From positions 5,022,001 through 5,086,000 of the forward strand of contig OZ244969.1 in assembly GCA_965222725.1 (NCBI GenBank): 64,000 nt of DNA. Direction: 5' to 3'. Below the pieces are notes generated by a model, which worked only from the letters and a program-made list of their open reading frames with translations, did not search any database and was not told the origin of the DNA. Made by a program: the position numbers and the translations under genes. Below, one piece after another: positions 8,768-16,299 of this stretch. The stretch comes from GCA-2748575 sp965222725. GTDB lineage: Bacteria; Pseudomonadota; Gammaproteobacteria; Pseudomonadales; Ketobacteraceae. Positions within the stretch are counted from its first letter, which is position 1. Each line of letters starts with the position of its first letter.

Positions 8768-9709
8768 CTAGCCCGCGACCATTTCCAGGGCTTTGTCGAA
8801 AGAATCCGGATCCTGCAGGCTCACTACGCCCATTTTGCGGTGAATACGCTTGTTCATGCCGCTCAGCACTTTGCCGGGCCCACACTCAACAGCAGTTTCA
8901 ATACCTTCGGCCACCATCTTGTTAACGGAATCCACCCAGAGCACGGGACTATACAGCTGCGTAATTAACTTTTCTTTGATCTTGGCCGGATCCATTTCTA
9001 TGCAGGCATCCACATTATTAATGACCGGTACCGACGGTGCCTTGAATTCGGTGGCAAGCAACGCCTTGGCCAGTTCATCACTGGCAGATTTCATCAGATC
9101 ACTGTGACAGGGAACGCTCACCGCCAGTGCCATGGCTTTTTTGGCGCCTTTTTCCTTGCACTGGTCCACGGCACGGTTCACCGCATCGTTATGGCCGGCA
9201 ATCACCACCTGGCCCGGCGCGTTAAAGTTTACCGCCTGCACGACCTGACCCTGCTCTGCCTCTTTGCAACAGGCAACAATGGCATCGTCATCCAGTCCGA
9301 TAATGGCTGCCATACGCCCCTGACCACCGGGGCAGGCATCACGCATCAGCTCGCCGCGGATTTTGACCAGCTCCACGCCCTGGGCCAGGGTAATGGCTCC
9401 GGAGCATACATAGGCGGAGTACTCTCCCAGACTGTGGCCGGCCATCAATGCGGGGCGTATGTCACTGGCGCTCTCCCAGGCGCGCCAGGCGGCCACGCCG
9501 GCGATGAGCATAATAGGCTGGGTAATCTCGGTCAGCGCCAAGTCTTCGGCCGGGCCGTTCTGGGCCAGGGCCCACATGTCACGGCCAAATACGTCAGACG
9601 CCTCATCAAAGGTTTCTTTCACAACAGCGTATCGCTCTGCCAGCTCCCCCAGCATTCCCACTGACTGCGAACCCTGACCCGGAAACACAAAGGCTAAAGT
9701 CTTATTCAT
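8768..9709 (-). CDS. fabD: Malonyl-CoA:ACP transacylase
   Basis: Loads malonyl groups from CoA onto ACP. The 313-residue protein begins with the family FPGQGSQ motif (about residues 9-15). It has the nucleophile S93 in GHSLGEYSA and the catalytic-histidine region SVPCHSDLM. fabD follows plsX directly, with no fabH between them. Upstream of its start is a 189-bp spacer with three regularly spaced short repeats at 9721-9764. Confidence 0.97.
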   Translation of the reverse strand: MNKTLAFVFPGQGSQSVGMLGELAERYAVVKETFDEASDVFGRDMWALAQNGPAEDLALTEITQPIMLIAGVAAWRAWESASDIRPALMAGHSLGEYSAYVCSGAITLAQGVELVKIRGELMRDACPGGQGRMAAIIGLDDDAIVACCKEAEQGQVVQAVNFNAPGQVVIAGHNDAVNRAVDQCKEKGAKKAMALAVSVPCHSDLMKSASDELAKALLATEFKAPSVPVINNVDACIEMDPAKIKEKLITQLYSPVLWVDSVNKMVAEGIETAVECGPGKVLSGMNKRIHRKMGVVSLQDPDSFDKALEMVAG

Positions 9710-9720
9710 AACATCAATTC

Positions 9721-9764
9721 TTCTGGTTCAAGTATTTTTCTGGTCCAACCGTTATTCTGGTTCG
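9721..9764. repeat. Three direct repeats upstream of fabD
   Basis: TTCTGGTYCR occurs three times, at 9721, 9738 and 9755, with an exact 17-bp period. The set begins 12 bp upstream of the fabD start codon, in the untranslated region between plsX and fabD. It could be a tandem duplication remnant or a repeated regulator-binding site; the sequence alone does not decide. Confidence 0.5.
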
Positions 9765-9898
9765 ACTAGGGATAAAGGTGTAACTGGCGCCATGATACTC
9801 ACCTGGCGACAAGGCTTCATCCGCTAAAAGTAACAAATCTTAATGATTGGATAACCTGCAAACATTTTTATTCTTTTTCTAAGTATCGATTGCCAGTT

Positions 9899-10939
9899 TT
9901 ACAGAGACATGATTTTGCGAGGCAACTGATGATGAACCTCTTTAATCGCCAATTCAACCGCATTGGCAAAGGCCTCCTTGTCCGCAGAGCCATGGCTTTT
10001 TACCACGATACCCCGCAGCCCCACCAGGGTGGCACCATTGTATTCCGCGGGATGAAACTGCTTGAGAAACAGCTTGAGCAAAGGCCGCAGCAGCCAGCCG
10101 AACAGGTACTTTTTCCAGCCCAGCTGCGCCAGTTGTGCTTCCAGCTGACCCAGCAAATAGCTTGAAGCCCCTTCAATGGATTTCAGCGCCACATTACCGA
10201 CAAAACCATCGCAAACAATGACATCCACCTTGCCGGAAAGAATATCATTGCCTTCGACATAGCCCTGGTAATTAATGCCCGGATCAGCCCGCAACAACTC
10301 ATTGGCCTGCTTGACCTGATCGTTGCCTTTAATATCCTCTTCCCCGATGTTGAGCAGAGCCACTCTGGGCTTTTCCTTGCCGGTCAGGGCGCTGGCTACG
10401 GCCTGTCCCATCAGGGCAAACTGGTAAAGCTGCTCCGAATTGCAGTCCACGTTGGCACCCAGATCCAGCATAAAGGTCTGCCCATTGCGCGACGGCAGCG
10501 CAGACAGAATCGCCGGGCGGTCAATACCTTCACAGGTGCGCAGCACAAACCGGCTGATTGCCATCAAGGCACCGGTATTACCGGCACTGACACAGGCATC
10601 GGCATCACCATTTGCCACTGCATCAATGGCTATACGCATGGAGGCATCTTTCTTGGTGCGCAGCACTACGGCGGGCTTGTCATCCATGGTGACCACCTGG
10701 GACGCATGCCGGACACTCACAGAACCGGTTTCCGCCAATGCGCCATCGGCAGCAACATCGGTATGCTGACTGTGATTTTCAAGGGCGGGAGATTTCGCCA
10801 GGATCGGCTCGATAACGGATTTATCGCCTACCAGAATAAGCGAAAGCCCCGGATGTCGCTGAAAAACATCCAGGGCTGCCGAGATCAGTGCCTCCGGGCC
10901 CTGATCCCCTCCCATTGCATCAATTGCAATGGTGGTCAT
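9899..10939 (-). CDS. plsX: Phosphate acyltransferase PlsX
   Basis: Makes acyl-phosphate from acyl-ACP, the donor for PlsY at the start of phospholipid synthesis. The 346 residues begin with the family signature IAIDAMGGDQGPE and contain SAGNTGALMAISR and VDVIVCDGFVGNVALK, both typical of PlsX. It sits 15 bp downstream of rpmF, the conserved rpmF-plsX pair that joins ribosome and lipid genes. Confidence 0.96.
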   Translation of the reverse strand: MTTIAIDAMGGDQGPEALISAALDVFQRHPGLSLILVGDKSVIEPILAKSPALENHSQHTDVAADGALAETGSVSVRHASQVVTMDDKPAVVLRTKKDASMRIAIDAVANGDADACVSAGNTGALMAISRFVLRTCEGIDRPAILSALPSRNGQTFMLDLGANVDCNSEQLYQFALMGQAVASALTGKEKPRVALLNIGEEDIKGNDQVKQANELLRADPGINYQGYVEGNDILSGKVDVIVCDGFVGNVALKSIEGASSYLLGQLEAQLAQLGWKKYLFGWLLRPLLKLFLKQFHPAEYNGATLVGLRGIVVKSHGSADKEAFANAVELAIKEVHHQLPRKIMSL

Positions 10940-10954
10940 GAATAACGAATAGTA

Positions 10955-11137
10955 TTAATCGTCAGAGTTGTTGTTCACGATCTGACGGCCACGGTAAAAA
11001 CCGTCAGCAGTCACGTGGTGACGACGATGGGTTTCACCCGTCATTTGATCTTCAGAAAGAGTCGGGCCGGACAAGGCATCGTGAGAACGGCGCATGCCGC
11101 GCTTGGAACGGGTTTTACGGTTTTTTTGAACTGCCAT
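10955..11137 (-). CDS. rpmF: 50S ribosomal protein L32
   Basis: Small basic ribosomal protein of 60 residues. Its N-terminal AVQKNRKTRSKRGMRRSHD is typical of gammaproteobacterial L32. The zinc-binding cysteines of some L32 types are absent, as in E. coli. It is flanked by yceD and plsX in the conserved order. A GGAGCAG Shine-Dalgarno is visible upstream of the ATG. Confidence 0.96.
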   Translation of the reverse strand: MAVQKNRKTRSKRGMRRSHDALSGPTLSEDQMTGETHRRHHVTADGFYRGRQIVNNNSDD

Positions 11138-11181
11138 TGCTAGCTGCTCCTGCTATTCATTCAATAGTAAATTAACGCACT

Positions 11182-11212
11182 AATACAGAACTACACCAAT
11201 ACAGAACTACAC
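11182..11212. repeat. Perfect 15-bp tandem duplication between yceD and rpmF
   Basis: AATACAGAACTACAC occurs at 11182-11196 and again at 11198-11212, separated by one base (16-bp period). It lies in the 91-bp spacer between the yceD stop and the rpmF start, so it would be transcribed as part of the rpmF leader. It looks like a recent slippage-type duplication. Confidence 0.7.
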
Positions 11213-11228
11213 ATTGAAGCCGGGTGCG

Positions 11229-11828
11229 CTAGTCATCGGGTTTCAGTTTGCCTTTCAGCTGCTCAAGCACACTGAAAGGGTTATCTGACGCCGCCTGATC
11301 CTGCGCTGCATCTTCGGCCTTTTCATCCTGGGTGCGATAGTCAAAGGAATCGCACTCTTTATGAAAGGCAAACATCGGAAGCGCGAGAATCAGCTCGTCT
11401 TCCACAACCTCAATGATAGAAATCTCTTCATCATCAAGAAGCACGCTTTCCATAGGCTCCGGCACTTCCGCAGCCCGCTCTTCGGAGTTCACAAAGGCAA
11501 GATGAAATGTCACTTCCAGAGGCACCACAACGGGCTCCAGACAACGCTGACATTCCAATTGAACCTTGGCGCTTGCGGCTCCCCTGAACACAGGAAACCC
11601 GTCCTCGAAGCAGAACTCTGCCTGCACTATGACCTCGCCTGAACCGGATACGGTATCCAGTGTGAGCCGTTTAAACCTGTCCAGGGCCCACCTTCCATTG
11701 AAGGCCGTACCACGTTTGGCAAATTTAACCGGTTTTACTTGTTCAGGTAGTGTGCTCTCAAGCATAAGCGCGCAATAATAGGGATTCAATCCGGTCATGT
11801 CAAAGGATTTATAGGCAGAATTAATCAT
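11229..11828 (-). CDS. yceD: DUF177/YceD family protein (23S rRNA accumulation protein)
   Basis: YceD proteins affect 23S rRNA levels, are usually encoded just upstream of rpmF, and act by an unsettled mechanism. The conserved segment ECQRCLEPVVVPLEVTF and the late acidic stretch VEDELILALPMF are typical. The listed frame gives 199 residues. Alignment by eye with E. coli YceD (173 residues) suggests the true start may be the Met at residue 22 (MLESTLPEQVKP, about 11765); no strong Shine-Dalgarno decides between them. It is divergent from maf/yceF, as in E. coli. Confidence 0.88.
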   Translation of the reverse strand: MINSAYKSFDMTGLNPYYCALMLESTLPEQVKPVKFAKRGTAFNGRWALDRFKRLTLDTVSGSGEVIVQAEFCFEDGFPVFRGAASAKVQLECQRCLEPVVVPLEVTFHLAFVNSEERAAEVPEPMESVLLDDEEISIIEVVEDELILALPMFAFHKECDSFDYRTQDEKAEDAAQDQAASDNPFSVLEQLKGKLKPDD

Positions 11829-11887
11829 CTGTTTTTACAGGCTTTTTTCCACCAAAAAGCGCCATAAACAGGGGCGTATGGGGCCAA

Positions 11888-11917
11888 TTCAACTTCATCT
11901 GCAGGCTCTGGTATACT
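11888..11917 (+). promoter_or_regulatory. Candidate sigma70 promoter for maf/yceF
   Basis: TTCAAC (11888-11893), an 18-bp spacer and TATACT (11912-11917) lie 31 bp before the ATG of the Maf gene. The -10 box is good and the -35 is moderate. Placement in the short divergent region between yceD and maf supports it. Confidence 0.45.
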
Positions 11918-11948
11918 TGCGCGCCCGCAAATCAAGGGATTTATTCGC

Positions 11949-12539
11949 ATGAAAACCAACCAACAGCCGATTGTTCTGGGTTCCAGCTCCCCTTTTCGCC
12001 AACAGCTGCTGCAAACTCTGGGCATCGAATTCAGCACCTGTTCACCGGATATCGATGAAACCCCGCAAAGCCAGGAAACCCCTGAACAACTGGTGGAACG
12101 GCTGGCGGTAGAAAAAGCCAGAGCCGTAGCGCTTCAGCATCCGGATGCTTTGATTATCGCCAGCGACCAGGTGTCGGTTCTGGACGGCAAAATCAACGGC
12201 AAACCGGGCAATCTGGCCAACGCCACCGCCCAACTCAAATCCAGTAGTGGGAATACGGTAACTTTCTTCACCAGCTTGTGTCTGTATGATGGACTGGACG
12301 GCTCTTATCAAGTGGCTGTTGTGCCCTTTAAGGTGCATTTTCGCCAGTTGTCGGACGACAAAATCGCCCGATACCTGGAAAAAGAGCAGCCTTTTAACTG
12401 CGCAGGCGCCTTTAAGTCCGAGGGATTGGGCATTTCACTCTTCGAAAAGCTCGAAGGTGAAGACCCTAACTCCTTGATTGGCTTACCACTGATCAGACTT
12501 GTATCTTTTTTAGAACAAAAAGGTATACAAATCCCGTAG
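11949..12539 (+). CDS. yceF: Maf/YceF-like nucleotide pyrophosphatase
   Basis: Maf proteins hydrolyse non-canonical or methylated nucleoside triphosphates; the YceF branch prefers 7-methyl-GTP. The 196 residues begin with the hallmark VLGSSSPFRQQLL (about 9-21). They contain the conserved Asp of IIASDQV and the closing region EGLGISLFEKLEGEDPNSLIG. The divergent yceF/yceD-rpmF-plsX arrangement matches E. coli and supports the YceF assignment over the paralogous YhdE. Confidence 0.92.
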   Translation: MKTNQQPIVLGSSSPFRQQLLQTLGIEFSTCSPDIDETPQSQETPEQLVERLAVEKARAVALQHPDALIIASDQVSVLDGKINGKPGNLANATAQLKSSSGNTVTFFTSLCLYDGLDGSYQVAVVPFKVHFRQLSDDKIARYLEKEQPFNCAGAFKSEGLGISLFEKLEGEDPNSLIGLPLIRLVSFLEQKGIQIP

Positions 12540-12702
12540 GAATTTGGCCCCTAATTCCTTAACAATCCAAAGAGCCCGTCTACACTTATATTGTTAGGCA
12601 AGATAAAGCACAGTTGTTTTGCGATTTTTTCTTCTAAGCGCCTTATAAAGGGCCGCAAAATAACGCTGCTATTTTCTGTATCAGTATGTTCAGGCGGGTT
12701 TT

Positions 12703-13344
12703 ATGGTCGAAGAAAATCCAGTTGCTACACCAAGACGTCGCAATACGAAAGAGCGAATTATCGATGAAGCCGAAAAGCTGGCCTCCATTCACGGGATCGA
12801 GCACCTGAAACTACAGGACGTAGCGGACAAGATCGGTATCAAACTGCCTTCGGTTTATGCCCATTTCAGCGGCCGGGAAGATATTCTTGCAGCAATGGCG
12901 TCCCGTATTAACCGTGCTTTCACCCAGATGTTTCTTCCCAAGGCCGGCGAGCCACCTGCCGACGGCCTGAAACGGGGAGCACTGGAACTGACGGCTTTTC
13001 TTGGCAACAACCCAGCCTATTTCCGGCTGATGCTCCGGGACCTGTCAGTGCCGCTCGGCTACGACCCGGTTAACCGGCGTTTTACCCTGAGCCACGGCAA
13101 CAGCATTCCCATTGAATTAAAGGAGATGCAGGAACGCATCCGCAAACTGCTGGAACAGGGTCAGCAAACCGGCGCCACCAAGCCCCTTGAAGCGCAGAGT
13201 TTTCTCAGCACATTGATCGGTACCTTATTGGTAAAACTGAGCTGGGTGGACCTGCCCCCTTCCAATGAGACAGAAGAAAAATCCATTGATATTGAACCGG
13301 TTCAGGAATACATCGCCGAAATGGTGAGTCGCCTGCTGGGATAA
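12703..13344 (+). CDS. TetR/AcrR family transcriptional regulator
   Basis: A 213-residue regulator with an N-terminal TetR helix-turn-helix at about residues 14-60 (RIIDEAEKLASIHGIEHL, then IGIKLPSVYAHFSGREDIL). The ligand-binding C-terminal part ends in a long hydrophobic helix (FLSTLIGTLLVKLSW). Target and ligand are unknown; no operon partner follows because the next gene converges on it. The 163-bp upstream region may carry an autoregulatory operator, but I could not find a convincing palindrome. Confidence 0.88.
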   Translation: MVEENPVATPRRRNTKERIIDEAEKLASIHGIEHLKLQDVADKIGIKLPSVYAHFSGREDILAAMASRINRAFTQMFLPKAGEPPADGLKRGALELTAFLGNNPAYFRLMLRDLSVPLGYDPVNRRFTLSHGNSIPIELKEMQERIRKLLEQGQQTGATKPLEAQSFLSTLIGTLLVKLSWVDLPPSNETEEKSIDIEPVQEYIAEMVSRLLG

Positions 13345-13393
13345 ACTGAATAACATAAGCCGAATATAAAAACCGAATAGAAAAACCAAAATT

Positions 13394-13433
13394 AAAAAAA
13401 GGGGTGGCCCGTTAATGGTGCCACCCCTTTTTT
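13394..13433. terminator. Bidirectional Rho-independent terminator
   Basis: AGGGGTGGC and GCCACCCCT form a 9-bp stem around an 11-nt loop, with A7 on the left and T6 on the right, so it can work in both directions. It separates the convergent TetR gene (ends 13344) and the S49 peptidase gene (ends 13448). Confidence 0.9.
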
Positions 13434-13447
13434 GTCCGGCCAGGGAT

Positions 13448-14503
13448 TTAACGCAAAGACACAGCGCCCAACCCCATAACCTCAACCAGCGTGGTCGCAA
13501 TTTTCACACCCAGCCGGTCAGCAAAATTCTGAAAGGGGCTGACTTTGGGCGTGTAGTCTACAACTTTTTCCTGACCGATAATTTCACGGGCCACATAGCC
13601 GGGACTGCCAAGGCCATCAATCAGTCCCATGGGCAGTGCCTGCTCGCCGGACCACATCAGACCACTGAATACCTTGCCATCATCTTTAAGGCGATCACCA
13701 CGACCGTCTTTCACCGCCTGAATAAATTGCTGATGCACTGTATTCAGCACTGACTGAAAGAATTCAGTTTGTTTTTCATCTTGAGGGGAAAACGGATCCA
13801 GCATGGCTTTGTTGTCGCCGGAATTATAAATACGACGCTCAATACCCAGTTTATCAATGGCGTCTACAAAACCGAACCCGTCGCTGATAACACCGATGGA
13901 ACCCACAATGCTGGCCTGGTCCGCATAAATTTCATCAGCCGCCGCAGCAATATAATAGGCGCCGGAAGCACCCACATCCGTAATCACCGCATACACTTTC
14001 TTTTCCGGGTTTTCTTCCCGCAGGCGCAGAATTTCGCGGTACACCATACCGGACTGCACCGGGCTGCCACCGGGGCTGTTAATGCGCAGCACCACAGCCT
14101 TGGAATGCTCTGCCTCAAACGCCTTGCGCAAACCGCCAACGATACTGTCTGCATTGGCTTCGTAACCGTCAGCAATCATACCTTTCACATTAACGAGCGC
14201 TGTGTGTGGCTCGGAAGCCGGTGCAAGATCACCACCAAAGCCGAATTTGAAAACGAACAGGGCCACAAACATATAAATCAGAATGCCGCCTTTAAAGATG
14301 TTGCTCCAGCGACGGCTTTTTTTCTGCTCGTCGAACTGCTTCATCAACATTTTTTCCAGCAACTTCCACTCTTTCTGATTTTGGGGACGGCGTGGCCCGC
14401 CGCCGCCCCGGCGACCACCTCTGCCGCCACGATCATTCCTCTGATCATTTCTCTGGTAGTTATCGTTTCTTGAATTGGTATTATCGGATTGATTCTCTGA
14501 CAT
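13448..14503 (-). CDS. sppA: S49 family signal peptide peptidase with RGG-rich N-terminus
   Basis: Membrane-bound serine protease of the SppA/SohB group that degrades leftover signal peptides. The 351 residues open with an Asn/Asp/Arg-rich, then Gly/Arg-rich tail (about 1-42), followed by one membrane segment (about 70-90) and the protease domain. The probable Ser-Lys dyad is S180 in DVGASGAYY and K232 in SGDNKAML; the 52-residue spacing matches single-domain SppA enzymes. The RGG-type cytoplasmic tail is unusual for the family. The gene precedes the HAD-rluC pair on the opposite side of a 127-bp gap, the same order as in Pseudomonas. Confidence 0.9.
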   Translation of the reverse strand: MSENQSDNTNSRNDNYQRNDQRNDRGGRGGRRGGGGPRRPQNQKEWKLLEKMLMKQFDEQKKSRRWSNIFKGGILIYMFVALFVFKFGFGGDLAPASEPHTALVNVKGMIADGYEANADSIVGGLRKAFEAEHSKAVVLRINSPGGSPVQSGMVYREILRLREENPEKKVYAVITDVGASGAYYIAAAADEIYADQASIVGSIGVISDGFGFVDAIDKLGIERRIYNSGDNKAMLDPFSPQDEKQTEFFQSVLNTVHQQFIQAVKDGRGDRLKDDGKVFSGLMWSGEQALPMGLIDGLGSPGYVAREIIGQEKVVDYTPKVSPFQNFADRLGVKIATTLVEVMGLGAVSLR

Positions 14504-14630
14504 CTAACTCTCGTTCCTTTTCAAGTTTTATCTAAAGCTCTATTTCAAGCGTTATTACAGGTTTATTATTAATGGTGCTTTTATTTCAACGTTCTTTGAA
14601 TTCAAGCTGCTTCCCATTTTAATGCCGGAT

Positions 14631-15284
14631 TCAGGCCAGCAACCAGTCAGACAGATCTTTCACTGTTTCAAAACAGCCCTGCGGCTGATATTTTTCCAGG
14701 CGGTGCAGGCGATGCGCCCCCCAGCCTACACCCAGGCGATCAACCCCGGCGCTCTGCGCCATGGCCATATCAAATTCGGTATCACCGACGACCACAGCCT
14801 CTTCAGGTGCAATGCCGTGAAGCTCCAGCAATTCTAGCACCATTCGCGGGCTCGGCTTGGATTCCGTCTCGTCGGCGCAACGGCTGCTGTGAAAATAATG
14901 CCCGGAACTGACAGCATTCATTACCCGGTCCAGCCCTTTACGGCTTTTTCCGGTGGCAACACTCAACAGGGTGGGACGTTCCCGAAGGTTATCCAGCATG
15001 GGCACAATGCCGTCATAAAACTGGCTGGGTGCCTGATCCTGGCGCAAATAATGGTGCGCGTAACGTTCCCGGAATTGCTGAATCTCATCGGGCACCAGTT
15101 GCGGATAGAGTTCACTGATGGCTTCTCCCAGACCCAGGCCGATAATTTCATGCACCTCGGATTCGGTTAGCGCGGGCAAGCCAAAATCATTGCCCGCCGC
15201 CTGCATACAGCTCACGATACGTGACAGGGAATCCATCAGGGTGCCATCCCAGTCAAAGATAATCATTTTATAGCGTGTCGACAT
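14631..15284 (-). CDS. HAD-superfamily phosphatase, phosphoglycolate phosphatase-like
   Basis: A 217-residue subfamily IA HAD hydrolase. Motif I is IFDWDGTLMDS with nucleophile D11 and D13. Motif II is the Thr/Ser region LLSVATGKS, motif III is the lysine in ESKPSPRM, and motif IV is VVGDTEFDMAMAQSAG. The four-helix cap (about 18-85) suits small phosphorylated substrates such as phosphoglycolate or nucleotides; the true substrate cannot be read from sequence. It lies 31 bp downstream of rluC, a conserved pairing. Confidence 0.9.
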   Translation of the reverse strand: MSTRYKMIIFDWDGTLMDSLSRIVSCMQAAGNDFGLPALTESEVHEIIGLGLGEAISELYPQLVPDEIQQFRERYAHHYLRQDQAPSQFYDGIVPMLDNLRERPTLLSVATGKSRKGLDRVMNAVSSGHYFHSSRCADETESKPSPRMVLELLELHGIAPEEAVVVGDTEFDMAMAQSAGVDRLGVGWGAHRLHRLEKYQPQGCFETVKDLSDWLLA

Positions 15285-15315
15285 CAGTACTTCTCTTTAC
15301 GGTTTACTGCGAATT

Positions 15316-16299
15316 CTATTGTTGCGGGCCAGGCTGTTCCGGCTGGCGCATCCGCTCCAGCAACCGGTTCAGGCTGTCTTCCAGGGGCGCCTCCACGTAG
15401 AAATCCCTGCCCCCGGGCAACAGACCCGGCACCGAGATACTATGGGCATGCAGAAACAGGCGGCGCAGCCCCTGCTCCCTGAATGCCTGATTCTGGGCCT
15501 CGGGGGTATATTTCGGATCCCCCGCCAGCGGGTGTCCGGCATGCTGGGCATGCACTCTGATCTGGTGAGTACGTCCGGTAACCGGGTAGGCCTCCACCAG
15601 CGTTGCATCCTGAAAGTGTTCCCGGAATTTAAAAATGGTCAGCGACGGCTTGCCCTCACGGGATACCCGCACCATCCGTTCTCCGGAACCCAGATGGAAT
15701 TTCTCCAGCGGCGCCTCGATGCGGTGCTGGCGGCCTTTCCAGCGGCCACACACCAGCGCCAGATAGCGCTTCTCGATTCCGCCCTCATCACGCAGGTGAC
15801 TGTGCAGTGTTTTCAGCATACTGCGCTTTTTGGCCACCATAATACATCCGGAGGTATCCTTGTCGAGACGGTGTACCAGTTCCAGAAATTTTGCCGGCTG
15901 GCGCAGCTCCCGCAGCACCTCAATCAGACCCACGCTGACGCCGCTGCCGCCGTGTACCGCCAGTCCGGCAGGCTTGTTAACCACGATCAGGGCGTCATCC
16001 TCGTAAAGAATCGCCTCTTCAACGGTTTTTTTGAGACCCTCGCCCACCGGTTGAGGTTCCCCGCGGGAGGCCTGCCGAATGGGAGGAATTCTCACCACCT
16101 CCCCTATGGAAAGGCGGTAATCCGGCTTGGCGCGCTTTTTGTCCACACGCACCTCGCCTTTCCTAAGTATCTTATAAATAACGGATTTTGGGACACCTTT
16201 AAGCTGTTTAAGCAGGTAATTGTCGATTCTCTGGCCGTCTGAATCCTCGCCTACTTCCAGCAGGCGGACGCCATGGGATGCTGTACCGGGTTTTGTCAT
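15316..16299 (-). CDS. rluC: 23S rRNA pseudouridine synthase RluC
   Basis: Isomerises uridines in 23S rRNA (positions 955, 2504 and 2580 in E. coli). The 327 residues contain an N-terminal S4 RNA-binding domain (about 20-75) and the RluA-type catalytic domain with the active-site D146 in VHRLDKDTSG. The closing motif RTHQIRVHAQHAGHPLAGD is also present. It is divergent from rne, as in E. coli and Pseudomonas, which separates RluC from the similar RluD. Confidence 0.94.
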   Translation of the reverse strand: MTKPGTASHGVRLLEVGEDSDGQRIDNYLLKQLKGVPKSVIYKILRKGEVRVDKKRAKPDYRLSIGEVVRIPPIRQASRGEPQPVGEGLKKTVEEAILYEDDALIVVNKPAGLAVHGGSGVSVGLIEVLRELRQPAKFLELVHRLDKDTSGCIMVAKKRSMLKTLHSHLRDEGGIEKRYLALVCGRWKGRQHRIEAPLEKFHLGSGERMVRVSREGKPSLTIFKFREHFQDATLVEAYPVTGRTHQIRVHAQHAGHPLAGDPKYTPEAQNQAFREQGLRRLFLHAHSISVPGLLPGGRDFYVEAPLEDSLNRLLERMRQPEQPGPQQ

